Assembly: GCA_913060875.1 (NCBI GenBank) | Contig: CAJXSL010000001.1 | Location: 702,464 to 766,463, forward strand | DNA: 64,000 nucleotides | DNA from: an uncultured Desulfobacteraceae bacterium | GTDB taxonomy: Bacteria; Desulfobacterota; Desulfobacteria; Desulfobacterales; UBA5852 | Direction: 5' to 3' | Shown here: positions 1-7,032 of the stretch, in pieces | Layout: every line of letters starts with the position of its first letter | Numbering within the stretch: position 1 is the first letter of the stretch | The notes under the pieces: model-generated | Seen by the model: only the letters and a program-made list of their open reading frames with translations | The model's database searches: none | What the model was told of the DNA's origin: nothing | Program-made: the position numbers and the translations under genes

Positions 1-315
1 AATAAACCCTTTCCATAGAAGTTCAGTGAATGATCGACTGGCGCGCCCTTGGCTAATGCCACGGTTCTCCAACTCCTTGTATGTAAGGGTAAATCGATTG
101 TCATCTACACGGTCATAGGAGGGCTTGCCGCCTTTTCGTCTGGCCTGTGTGAATTGACGCTTACCAAGAAATAACATCAGGACTTGCGCGGAACTTGTGC
201 TGACGGTATCCGCTGAACCCTTCTGACCTAGTGAGATGAATGCTGGGCTTAAAAAAATCGAAGCCTCTACGAATGTTCCCATGCCGTATCCATTACCGTT
301 TTTCTTTTTTCCCAT
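1..315 (-). CDS. Winged-helix-like DNA-binding protein, partial (cut by left edge)
   Basis: The frame starts at ATG 315 and runs open for 105 codons to the window edge, so the C-terminus is missing. A GAGG-type ribosome site lies just upstream of the ATG. The N-terminus is Lys/Asn/Gly rich (MGKKKNGNG). Around residues 80-105 there is a segment of the form FTLTYKELENRGIS...SFTELLWKGFI, which resembles the helix-turn-helix of winged-helix replication or phage regulatory proteins. It is the last gene of a run of small minus-strand genes (1-1811). Replication initiator, phage regulator or plain hypothetical are all possible. Confidence 0.6.
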   Translation of the reverse strand, partial: MGKKKNGNGYGMGTFVEASIFLSPAFISLGQKGSADTVSTSSAQVLMLFLGKRQFTQARRKGGKPSYDRVDDNRFTLTYKELENRGISQGRASRSFTELLWKGFI

Positions 316-539
316 TCAGTTCCGCCTCTAAAAATATTGGCCGGTGACACCCCGAGGCGGTGGGGGTCATCTTGTCCACGAAACGCCACTTTCGCGCCGA
401 CCAAAGTTAATGTTTTATAAATTTCCACCACCGTTTTTAACAAACCGCCCTAATGTGCCCTGTCATAGCCGTTTTTACCGCACATAGACCCAACTTCGGG
501 GCCTGAAAAGTCATCCGCATACCACCATAGCCACCCCGG

Positions 540-914
540 CTAGTTCGCCTCTGCGGTTGCCCCTATATGGCCCGAAACGGCCTCAGAATCGGAAATCGTT
601 CTCTTATCAGCGCTGGTATTCCTGAAACAATGCAACGGACAGTCTTCGGTAGGGCAAAGGGACACCTCGCGGGGATTGTCCAGGCAACACCATCGGCAAT
701 AATCCCTGATGGCCTTGTCACGCGCCTTCGGGTCTTGATGCCCCTTGCCCATTCGATAGGGGTAAAGGGCACACTCCGTTATTGGACAGTTCCGCACCTC
801 TGCATTGTTCCATGCACTACAGTTCAGACATTTTTCTCTGATGGCCCGCCGCCGGTTCAACTGTTTGACAACGTAACCGCCGTCTTTTGTTTGGATCTTT
901 GCGAAAGTTTTCAT
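540..914 (-). CDS. Small Cys-rich protein with duplicated four-cysteine motif
   Basis: I place the start at ATG 914 (MKTFAKIQTK), 10 nt after the preceding gene ends. An upstream in-frame ATG at 953 would overlap that gene. The 124-residue protein carries C-x2-C-x10-C-x4-C twice in tandem (CLNC...CPITEC and CRWC...CPTEDC), which suggests two structural zinc-binding units. The style is typical of small phage-encoded proteins. The function is unknown. It belongs to a compact set of minus-strand genes with HTH proteins. Confidence 0.6.
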   Translation of the reverse strand: MKTFAKIQTKDGGYVVKQLNRRRAIREKCLNCSAWNNAEVRNCPITECALYPYRMGKGHQDPKARDKAIRDYCRWCCLDNPREVSLCPTEDCPLHCFRNTSADKRTISDSEAVSGHIGATAEAN

Positions 915-924
915 CTTCCATCCG

Positions 925-1173
925 TCAATGTTTATCGGCCATAGCCGCATCAAATTCGTTCATAATAAGGCCGGTTAACCGTTCAGCTTCGTCCTGTTGC
1001 GTCATGGAAAACTGCTCTAAAAAGCCGTCTATCCATTCACGCTTAACCAGAATCTTGCCTGTTCCGTTGACCCTTGAGTGCCGCAATCCCATCTTTAACC
1101 AATCGCGAATTGTCCGTTCCCCAGAAGAACAATATGTTTTTAACCCATTGATATCATACCATTCATGGATCAT
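925..1173 (-). CDS. Small excisionase/MerR-like DNA-binding protein
   Basis: The start is taken as ATG 1173 (MIHEWYDINGLKTYC, 82 residues). Its A is shared with the TGA stop of the upstream gene, and an AAGGAGG ribosome site lies about 10 nt before it. A longer reading from 1227 would overlap the upstream gene. The fold signature (W/Y-hydrophobic, 'GLKTYCSSGERTIRDWLKMGL', then a basic strand 'KILVKREWIDGFL') resembles the winged-helix of excisionases or DNA-binding domains that recognise terminal or regulatory sites. The likely role is regulation or excision of the mobile patch; this is inference. Confidence 0.6.
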   Translation of the reverse strand: MIHEWYDINGLKTYCSSGERTIRDWLKMGLRHSRVNGTGKILVKREWIDGFLEQFSMTQQDEAERLTGLIMNEFDAAMADKH

Positions 1174-1403
1174 CAGTTGTTCACCACCTCCTTTTTGAGA
1201 TTGCGAATCAAATCCTGAATCTTCCATTCAACCTCCGGCGTCATCCTGTGAGAGCCGCCTAGTAATCCGAGCGTATATGGATAACTAAACCCAAGGTATT
1301 GGGCGACGGCACCGAATGAGACGCCCATCTCCTTCAATTCCGCCTTGTACTTTGTGGGCTTGGGTCGATACTGCATGACGAACGATGTTGCTTGAGCCTG
1401 CAT
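1173..1403 (-). CDS. Small helix-turn-helix protein
   Basis: A 76-residue basic protein starting at ATG 1403. The middle (KEMGVSFGAVAQYLGFSYPY) looks like a helix-turn-helix, followed by an acidic/basic C-terminal helix. It is translationally coupled to the next gene: its TGA overlaps the next ATG by one base, and its last codons contain that gene's AAGGAGG. Probably a phage-type repressor or accessory regulator. No family is recognised with confidence. Confidence 0.55.
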   Translation of the reverse strand: MQAQATSFVMQYRPKPTKYKAELKEMGVSFGAVAQYLGFSYPYTLGLLGGSHRMTPEVEWKIQDLIRNLKKEVVNN

Positions 1404-1448
1404 AAGTCCTCCATGAGTGTATGATGTTGATGGTTATCTATTGGGAGA

Positions 1449-1811
1449 TCAAAAAAACTCTCCCCTCTCACTAAACTTCTGAATATTCCTATTTTTCTCA
1501 GAATTTACGGCCGCTCTTATAACTTCGCCGATAATTGGCCTGTATTTATTCACAATTTTTGACACGCAAGATTGCGATATGCTTAGTTTCTTTGCTACAT
1601 CAACTTGCCTGTGACGTCTCATGAAGTAGAGTTCTAAAATTTGTTCGTCGCGTGGAGGTGGAATATTCCGAATGAGTGGACGACAAATTCTATTGTCGTC
1701 ATACGATACGAACATATTCTCCCTGTCTTGCTGGGATAACCCTTCATCATTATCCTTCAGTAATTCAAAATTCGGACACTTCTCATCATCATCGTAACCT
1801 GGACACTCCAA
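1449..1811 (-). CDS. Sigma-70 region-4-like HTH protein
   Basis: 120 residues. The N-terminal part is acidic and contains 'MECPGYDDDEKC'. From residue 55 it reads DEQILELYFMRRHRQVDVAKKL and SISQSCVSKIVNKY, the pattern of a region-4 type helix-turn-helix seen in sigma-like or phage late regulators. It is the first gene of the minus-strand set, so it may be the transcription activator of the patch. It is lower in GC than the housekeeping genes further right. The function is inferred from the motif only. Confidence 0.55.
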   Translation of the reverse strand: MECPGYDDDEKCPNFELLKDNDEGLSQQDRENMFVSYDDNRICRPLIRNIPPPRDEQILELYFMRRHRQVDVAKKLSISQSCVSKIVNKYRPIIGEVIRAAVNSEKNRNIQKFSERGEFF

Positions 1812-1987
1812 GTACTTTTCACATTCAGTTCAAAGCATATCTTCTCCCATTAATATCGAGCGGTTGCGGTGGCGCACTCCACCTGTTCTGAATGAGACGC
1901 AATGATCCTGTTTCCAGATGCAGTGCTGGATTGACGGTAACGCTGATTTATTTTGCGAAGGAGAAGACTTGGGCGGGAAATTTTTTC

Positions 1988-2016
1988 TTGACAGGTGCCT
2001 CAGATATTATTAGAAG
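1988..2016 (+). promoter_or_regulatory. Promoter for candidate small RNA
   Basis: A perfect -35 TTGACA at 1988-1993 is followed after 17 nt by TAGAAG (2011-2016; four of six bases match the consensus -10). The predicted start is near 2023. No plus-strand gene follows; the next signal is a strong terminator at 2077-2108. Confidence 0.5.
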
Positions 2017-2022
2017 GGGCAT

Positions 2023-2108
2023 AGGAAAAAGAGGTTGGCATGCCCGCCAAAGCATATCGCCAACCGTTAGATCCCGCCCGCGAAGTCTTAACCTTCGCGG
2101 GTTTTTTT
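2023..2108 (+). ncRNA. Candidate structured small RNA, about 86 nt
   Basis: The stretch lies between the promoter at 1988-2016 and a rho-independent terminator. A first hairpin forms from GGTTGGC (2033-2039) with GCCAACC (2059-2065), extended by ATGC (2040-2043) with GCAT (2052-2055) across a 3-nt bulge, leaving an 8-nt loop CCGCCAAA. The second hairpin is the terminator. Promoter plus two hairpins plus T-run is the layout of a trans-acting bacterial small RNA. It does not match a small-RNA family that I recognise. The weak open frames over it on both strands look like chance. Confidence 0.5.
2077..2108 (+). terminator. Rho-independent terminator of the small RNA
   Basis: Stem CCCGCGAAG (2077-2085) pairs perfectly with CTTCGCGGG (2093-2101) over a 7-nt loop, followed by seven T (2102-2108). 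On the minus strand no T-run follows, so the terminator acts on plus-strand transcripts. Confidence 0.8.
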
Positions 2109-2437
2109 ATGTATTCATCGCTGACACCTCCTTTGTCGTTGCCCACCAAAACATGATGCGCTGTTGATATTAATATTTCCAACATAGCCGAAAAAACCAT
2201 GCCGACTATTTCATCAAAGCGAGAACCGAATGCGGAGAAGGTATTAAAATTGACCGATTGAAAGCCGGATCAATTACAGATGAGCGCTACAACGAGAAAT
2301 TTCATAAACTAACAAGAACTCTCATACAATATATTGTGTGGCAAGCAATATTTAATACCACATTTACATTTGCCACCTGACGACCACCAGGAAACAGTTT
2401 TGTGTCGGTATCGCACGGTCTTGCAATGTGAAAAAAA
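2109..2437. other. Non-coding gap, nothing recognised
   Basis: About 330 AT-rich bases between the small-RNA terminator and the 3' end of the minus-strand 262-residue gene. I see no open frame with a credible ribosome site, no strong hairpin and no repeat. Confidence 0.4.
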
Positions 2438-3226
2438 CTATGTGGTTTTAAGTCTATTTTTCAAATCTTCCCGTATTGTATCAAGCTGTTCTTTTAAAAG
2501 GTTTACAGCCATGGCTATGGCACTGTCGGTTAACTTCTTATTTTTAGCAGCCATACCGCTGGATTGAACCATTTCATTAACCCTGTTTAAGCCATCTACT
2601 GCAAACACAAGGGATAGTGCATCTGCTATTCTATCGGGTTGGCCTCTCGCAAGGTTTATGTGGCGGATAATTAGGTTGCCAACAACGAATTCTAGAAAAT
2701 CGTTATCAGATAGAGTATCATTTTTCTCTGAAGCTTCGCTAAACCCAATCAATAGTTGACCAGCATATACCTCTAACAACCCGAGTATCGTTGGGTTCAC
2801 CCCTGTCAGATAGAAATCCTTTTCGGAAATTTTTCCATGTTGAGGGGCAAGACAATCTGGATCATCCAGATACTGACAATAATTTATCTGACTTTCTTTT
2901 TGTACGGACTCAATTAAAGAAATGTATTTGGAAAAGAAAAGAACGCGGTGGTCTTGAACTAACGCTTTGAAGTCCTCTTCACTATTCCATTTCCTTAGCA
3001 GTCCATAGGATATCCCGTGAGTCTCCTTATTTTCTTCAGCGATGGTCTTAAGCTTTTTATCGGTTAGGGCAACCATCAAACTGCAATAATACTTGTGTTT
3101 TGGGAATCCTATCCTTTCGCCTTTTGGCGTTCCTTTACGCACCGGTTCGTCATAGCTATCCATAGCGTCAAGGATGTATGCTTCGAAAAATCCAAATTTT
3201 ATTACCAAATCAGTGAATTGTAGCAT
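2438..3226 (-). CDS. Hypothetical protein, 262 residues
   Basis: An intact frame from ATG 3226 (MLQFTDLVIKFGFFEAYILD). The protein is soluble-looking and mostly helical, with no signal peptide or membrane segment. A central stretch (KEMETH-like 'AEENKETHGISYGLLRKWNSEEDF') might be a helix-turn-helix of the 'YGLLRKW' type. The C-terminal 40 residues are a charged amphipathic helix (LLKEQLDTIREDLKNRL). The codon use is AT-rich compared with genes beyond 5 kb, which fits the accessory patch. No family is recognised. Confidence 0.65.
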   Translation of the reverse strand: MLQFTDLVIKFGFFEAYILDAMDSYDEPVRKGTPKGERIGFPKHKYYCSLMVALTDKKLKTIAEENKETHGISYGLLRKWNSEEDFKALVQDHRVLFFSKYISLIESVQKESQINYCQYLDDPDCLAPQHGKISEKDFYLTGVNPTILGLLEVYAGQLLIGFSEASEKNDTLSDNDFLEFVVGNLIIRHINLARGQPDRIADALSLVFAVDGLNRVNEMVQSSGMAAKNKKLTDSAIAMAVNLLKEQLDTIREDLKNRLKTT

Positions 3227-3370
3227 TTCCTGCCTCTGACCAGATTAAGATTAGACCAATATAAGTAACATTATAACACAAAATGTTACTGAGATCAAGA
3301 AAAAAGATGGGGTGCCTTAACTTGTGGGATCAAATGCGACTTAATTGAAAAATTTAGCTACAGTGTTCTG

Positions 3371-3402
3371 TGACCGTATTTGTCACGTTACGGTGATATA
3401 GT
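3371..3402 (+). promoter_or_regulatory. Extended -10 promoter overlapping an inverted repeat
   Basis: TG at 3394-3395, one base, then TATAGT (3397-3402) fits an extended -10 element. It overlaps an imperfect inverted repeat, TGACCGTA (3371-3378) and TACGGTGA (3389-3396), with 7 of 8 bases complementary. This placement suggests an operator covering the promoter of the small gene at 3433. Confidence 0.4.
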
Positions 3403-3432
3403 AGCCGCAAAATCCAGAACCCGGAGGCAGCT

Positions 3433-3675
3433 ATGCAGCATTGGAAACTCTTGGAGCAGGTTGAAAACGACAGCATTGAACCCGTTTATTTGGCGCATAC
3501 AAGGCGTCTGTTACAATCAGACCTTTGGTCAGCGGAAATAGTGCTTCGTGAACAGGCAGGATTAGAACCAGACCGGATCAGGCAGATGGATGACGAGCGG
3601 GAAAGGATCGCTGGGGCAATAAACAAGATCGAAAAACGGATTGAGGGGTTGGCGAAAGTGATTGATAGCACATAA
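3433..3675 (+). CDS. Small helical protein, unknown
   Basis: 80 residues from ATG 3433 with a good ribosome site (GGAGG, 3423-3427). The C-terminal half (MDDERERIAGAINKIEKRIEGL) is a strong coiled-coil heptad pattern. There is no signal peptide. The gene stands alone, with its own likely promoter at 3394-3402, at the right end of the accessory patch. The function is unknown. Confidence 0.6.
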   Translation: MQHWKLLEQVENDSIEPVYLAHTRRLLQSDLWSAEIVLREQAGLEPDRIRQMDDERERIAGAINKIEKRIEGLAKVIDST

Positions 3676-3894
3676 TTACATTAACCCTTGCGTGTCGCCT
3701 TCTGCTTATTTGGTCACGCTAAAGAAACATGAAAATAAGTTCTCAATTAAGCAGGCGTTTTAGTGTAATGTTTTTCCTTGAAAGTACAGTAATTTAGTAG
3801 AGTTAAAATTCTATCGTTCTGTTATCTAAGCCAATTCAATATGCGGGGTTTATCGCATAAATATTGCATGCATAGAAGGAGGTTTGTTCTAAAG

Positions 3895-3995
3895 AAAAAG
3901 CCAAACCCGCTGTGAAGCGGGGACGGAAAGCCACGGGTCTCTCAGGGGCGAATGCCACAGACCTACGGGAGAAAGCCGAGTTGCCTTGGTTACAG
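3895..3995 (+). promoter_or_regulatory. Cyclic-di-GMP-I (GEMM) riboswitch aptamer
   Basis: The order of conserved elements matches the GEMM-I family: 'AAGCCAAACC', a GC hairpin with a GNRA-like loop (CCGCTGTGAAGCGG), 'GGACGGAAAGCCACGGGTCT', a variable arm, then 'GACCTACGGGAGAAAGCCGAGTTGCC'. It sits 40-140 nt before the start codon of the PEP-CTERM protein gene (4033), which it should control. Downstream bases form a terminator that shares sequence with the aptamer (separate entry). Confidence 0.85.
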
Positions 3996-4015
3996 GTGAC
4001 TTGGCTTTTATATTT
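3972..4015 (+). terminator. Riboswitch expression platform: terminator exclusive with aptamer
   Basis: AAAGCCGAGT (3972-3981) can pair with ACTTGGCTTT (3999-4008), 10 bp with one G-U, over a 17-nt loop, followed by the U-rich TTATATTT. The left arm lies inside the conserved 3' part of the aptamer, so a folded (ligand-bound) aptamer should prevent the terminator. This predicts a transcriptional ON switch. The pairing is seen; the direction of control is inferred. Confidence 0.55.
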
Positions 4016-4032
4016 GGGTGAAGGAGGTAGGG

Positions 4033-5001
4033 ATGAAACTCCAGGCGGTTGTATTGATGGTATGCTTATTGTGCTTTTCAGTTCCAGCCAATTCAGCACT
4101 TATCGACCGTGGAACAGGCATGATTTATGATACTGAAACTGGAATTACATGGCTTCAGGATGCGAACTATGCGTACACCACAGGTTACACTCAAGGCCCA
4201 GATTGGCAGCAGGGTCGAATGAACTGGTCCGAAGCCAAAACTTGGGCAAATCAGTTAACTTTTGGTGGGTTAGATAATTGGCGATTAGCTTCTGCTTACA
4301 AGATTGATGGTAGCGGGTTAGGTTGGGGCTTCGACACACAGAATACTGAATTTGGTAATTTGTATCACGAATATGGAATTAGCTATTACAATCCAGGGCC
4401 ATTTATCAATATTGGACGTCCATATTTCTCAGATCCTTATGCTGGTAGTGCAGCATATTGGTTAAACGAGGCTGACCCATCAAATGGTTCAACCCCTTCA
4501 AATGCTTTTGCAGTATGGCAGACTAATAGTGGAGTGGTATCAGATGGTATAGATGGCCTTAATTATGCTTGGGCAGTCCGAGACGGCGACTACGGTCCTT
4601 CAGTATCAACAGACCAATCCTACCTGACTGATTACATCCTCCTTGGTGACACTTTCACCTTCGATTACTGGTGGGAAATGGGAACAGAACCCACAGAATT
4701 TAACTTTGACCTAATGATTTACAACGGCACCGGTTGGGAAATATTGGGTGCAGAGTGGACTTTTGGCGGCTCATCAACCGAGTGGCTATCAGCATCTTTG
4801 CTGGTGCCCGAGTGGGCCAGAGGTTTAGAAACACAAATCATGTTCAGTATATTTGATTTGGGGCAATCAACCGATCCTACTGTTTATCTGCGGAACATCA
4901 GCACGAATTCTGCCCCCGTTCCGGAGCCTTCAACAATCGTATTGCTCGGACTTGGGATCGCAGGCCTTGCAGCATACCGCACAAGGAAAGCCAAACATTG
5001 A
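4033..5001 (+). CDS. Secreted DUF1566-domain protein with PEP-CTERM anchor
   Basis: The start is ATG 4033 (ribosome site AAGGAGG at 4021-4027), not the GTG at 4018 that overlaps the ribosome site. 322 residues: a signal peptide (about 1-22, ending PANSA), then a DUF1566 (Lcl C-terminal-like) region with 'TGITWLQDANYA', 'WSEAKTWANQL', 'NWRLAS' and 'AWAVRDGD'. A beta-rich middle follows. The C-terminus from about 295 is a PEP-CTERM sorting signal: VPEPST, a hydrophobic helix, then RTRKAKH. PEP-CTERM proteins are processed by an exosortase and usually go to the cell surface or matrix; no exosortase gene is in this window. The upstream GEMM riboswitch ties expression to cyclic-di-GMP, which fits a surface or biofilm role. 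Codon use is AT-richer than the neighbours. Confidence 0.85.
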   Translation: MKLQAVVLMVCLLCFSVPANSALIDRGTGMIYDTETGITWLQDANYAYTTGYTQGPDWQQGRMNWSEAKTWANQLTFGGLDNWRLASAYKIDGSGLGWGFDTQNTEFGNLYHEYGISYYNPGPFINIGRPYFSDPYAGSAAYWLNEADPSNGSTPSNAFAVWQTNSGVVSDGIDGLNYAWAVRDGDYGPSVSTDQSYLTDYILLGDTFTFDYWWEMGTEPTEFNFDLMIYNGTGWEILGAEWTFGGSSTEWLSASLLVPEWARGLETQIMFSIFDLGQSTDPTVYLRNISTNSAPVPEPSTIVLLGLGIAGLAAYRTRKAKH

Positions 5002-5234
5002 TTCGCTTTAATAGGGACTCCGCATCAGGTTGGGTGGGACTCCAACTGATCTTTCCTTGAACCCCGCCTCCCGGTAGGGCCTTACCACCGCCCCCTGTTT
5101 GCAAAGCCTTGCAACTTGTTGCGTATGGAGTGCAGATCAAAGCAAAGCATCTACACCCCATATGATTTGGTGCTAATAAAAACAGCGGGTTACCGGCCCC
5201 TACCCACTCCCTGCATCGCCACCACTTGCTTACA

Positions 5235-5274
5235 ATGGGCCGTAACCCCGAGGGGTTACAGCCCATTTTTGTTT
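5235..5274 (+). terminator. Rho-independent terminator
   Basis: ATGGGC (5235-5240) and GTAACCCC (5242-5249) pair with GGGGTTAC (5252-5259) and GCCCAT (5261-5266), followed by TTTTGTTT. It lies 230 nt after the PEP-CTERM gene and probably ends its transcript. Confidence 0.75.
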
Positions 5275-5440
5275 GGCTCGGTGGCGCCAGAATGCCCCCG
5301 CTTGAGGGGGTATCTTATCGCACGGCCTGCAAAACGAAGTGCTCTTGCCGCTGGTTGACATCTCCCTGTCGACTGACTACTACAATGGTTCGCGTCGTAA
5401 TTCTACCTGACCATAATGCTACCCAAAAAGGAGGTTGAGG

Positions 5441-5656
5441 ATGAGGAAACAAATTGTCATTGGCCTGATCACCATGCTTTTGGTTTGTTTTACCCTCACA
5501 AGCTGTGGCGGCGGCGGGGCGAAAGTCGAGAGCCAGGTGAGCACCCAGACGTTGGGTCAACAGTTGATCGATCTTGAAAAAGCGTACAAAGAAGGTGTCA
5601 TTACCGAAAAGGAATATAAAAAAGCCAAGGAAGGGCTTCTGGAAAAATACGAATAG
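5441..5656 (+). CDS. Small SHOCT-domain lipoprotein
   Basis: 71 residues from ATG 5441, six bases after an AAAGGAGG ribosome site that rules out the TTG at 5435. The signal peptide ends in the lipobox LTSC, so the mature protein is lipid-anchored at Cys. It is followed by a Gly-rich spacer and a SHOCT domain (LGQQLIDLEKAYKEGVITEK...). SHOCT modules are short helical pairs whose function is mostly unknown; they may be oligomerisation units. A second SHOCT protein lies 0.8 kb downstream (6487). Confidence 0.75.
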   Translation: MRKQIVIGLITMLLVCFTLTSCGGGGAKVESQVSTQTLGQQLIDLEKAYKEGVITEKEYKKAKEGLLEKYE

Positions 5657-5664
5657 GGTGTTCT

Positions 5665-5708
5665 GTGCCGAAAGGCCCCGATCCGGATTGTGTGAGGCTT
5701 TTCGGCAC
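5665..5708 (+). terminator. Hairpin after the SHOCT lipoprotein, no T-run
   Basis: GTGCCGAAAGGCC (5665-5677) pairs with GGCTTTTCGGCAC (5696-5708), 11 of 13 positions canonical. It begins 8 nt after the stop codon. No T-run follows, so it may be an mRNA 3'-end stabiliser rather than an intrinsic terminator. Confidence 0.35.
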
Positions 5709-5864
5709 GCCTTACGACAACATCGCGTTCCCCCGACGCTCATCCCGCACCTCATCCGATGCATGGTTGCCATCGCCCACCGGCAGTCGCATGAATCCGT
5801 TTCCATTCGATTACAGCCTGCCATCTGATGGGCAACCTGAAATCCGCATCCGCATCTTTAGACC

Positions 5865-5894
5865 TTGATAATCCATTTGCCCCTGTATTATAAT
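5865..5894 (+). promoter_or_regulatory. Sigma-70-type promoter before DUF1992 gene
   Basis: TTGATA (5865-5870), an 18-nt spacer, and a perfect TATAAT (5889-5894). The start of transcription would be near 5901, about 20 nt before the coding start. Confidence 0.7.
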
Positions 5895-5923
5895 TATTAA
5901 CTGTCGCCAATTATGGGAAACAG

Positions 5924-6352
5924 ATGCGGGATGGTTTCAACACCCGCACAAAGATGGGTAGCGCCATGTTTACTGGTTTTGAAAAAATTGTCGAAGAACG
6001 AATACGTCGTGCCCAGCAGCGCGGTATGTTCGAAAATTTGGACGGTGCCGGGAAACCCCTTCCCCAGGACGTTATTGGCGATACGGTATCTGAAGATTTG
6101 CGTTTGTCGTATCGGATACTCAAGAACGCCGATTGTCTGCCCCCCGAGATCGAGGTGAAAAAGGAAATACGTCGGACTGAGGATTTGTTGGCCGACATGG
6201 CGGACACGCGGGGGCGCTACCGGATGCTAAAAAAACTCAATTACCTTATCCTTAAACTCAACACCATGCGCGACGGTTCCGCAGCCCTGGATATCCCCCA
6301 GCACTACGCCGATAAGCTGATGGGGCGGCTGGAGAACGATGCAACCCGATAA
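5924..6352 (+). CDS. DUF1992 (DnaJ-homologue-associated) protein
   Basis: The sequence FEKIVEERIRRAQQRGMFENL followed by GAGKPLPQD is the hallmark of DUF1992, the conserved domain of DNAJC28-like proteins (YhdN-type in bacteria). The role is not established. 142 residues from ATG 5924; an ATG at 5966 (MFTGFEKI) fits the usual family N-terminus better, so the true start may be there. It is a soluble, charged helical protein. It has its own promoter at 5865-5894. Confidence 0.75.
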   Translation: MRDGFNTRTKMGSAMFTGFEKIVEERIRRAQQRGMFENLDGAGKPLPQDVIGDTVSEDLRLSYRILKNADCLPPEIEVKKEIRRTEDLLADMADTRGRYRMLKKLNYLILKLNTMRDGSAALDIPQHYADKLMGRLENDATR

Positions 6353-6486
6353 AGGGCGGGGGGATTCCGTCGCCTGTCCGGCCCGCAATCAGGGCCGCTA
6401 GTGTGTCTGCTGTTACGTTTCGCAGGGCACTGCCTGTAACTCGGATTGACACCCATCCGCGGTTGCGTGCCATAATGTAGATCGAC

Positions 6487-6972
6487 ATGTCCTTGTTCAA
6501 GAAAAATGACGGCGACGGCCTCATGAAGAGCGTCATGATGGCCTATCTCATATTGATCCTGCACATTGTGTTGCTTGTGGGCTTGGGAATACTCGTCTTT
6601 TTTTTCCGCGGTATCGTCCATTACATGCTTTGGATTGTCCTGTTCGGGGGGCTTGGGATTCTGGCGTCCGGATATTGGTTTTACCGACGCATGAAAGCCG
6701 AGGGCCGCAGCTTGCGCGAAACCCTTAATTCCCCCCTGTTCAGGAACAAAACCGTCGAGATCAGCCTGCTGGGTGGATTGGCCCAGTTTCGTGTCGGCCA
6801 GTCCAATAGCAGGCCACTTTTGGATCAAGATCAAGCGGACCGCCCCCAGCAACTGGAATGGTCGGGCGACACGCCGGTTCAGGAATTGACGGAATTGGCG
6901 CGCCTGCTGCAAAGTGGTCTGATTACGCCGGATGAATACGAAAAAGCCAAGCAGCAACTCTTTCGGTCTTGA
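6487..6972 (+). CDS. Membrane protein with C-terminal SHOCT domain
   Basis: 161 residues. Two transmembrane helices lie at about 18-40 and 46-66 (YLILILHIVLLVGLGILVFF; YMLWIVLFGGLGILASGYWF). A cytosolic-looking linker follows, and the last 30 residues form a SHOCT domain (LTELARLLQSGLITPDEYEK). The ribosome site is weak. Together with the 5441 lipoprotein, it makes two SHOCT proteins around the DUF1992 gene. The function is unknown. Confidence 0.7.
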   Translation: MSLFKKNDGDGLMKSVMMAYLILILHIVLLVGLGILVFFFRGIVHYMLWIVLFGGLGILASGYWFYRRMKAEGRSLRETLNSPLFRNKTVEISLLGGLAQFRVGQSNSRPLLDQDQADRPQQLEWSGDTPVQELTELARLLQSGLITPDEYEKAKQQLFRS

Positions 6973-7032
6973 TGGCCGTCCCGGCAACGGGACGCTGACC
7001 GCTAACCCACCTTACGACCCAAAGGAACCACG

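Noticed and set aside
1892-2200. Short frames on both strands over the candidate small RNA
   Set aside because: They cross the hairpins and terminator, lack ribosome sites, and each would encode the stem repeats; better explained by the RNA.
6304-6987. 227-codon frame opposite the SHOCT membrane protein
   Set aside because: Complete overlap with a gene that has clear membrane helices and a SHOCT domain; codon pattern typical of a shadow frame in GC-rich DNA.
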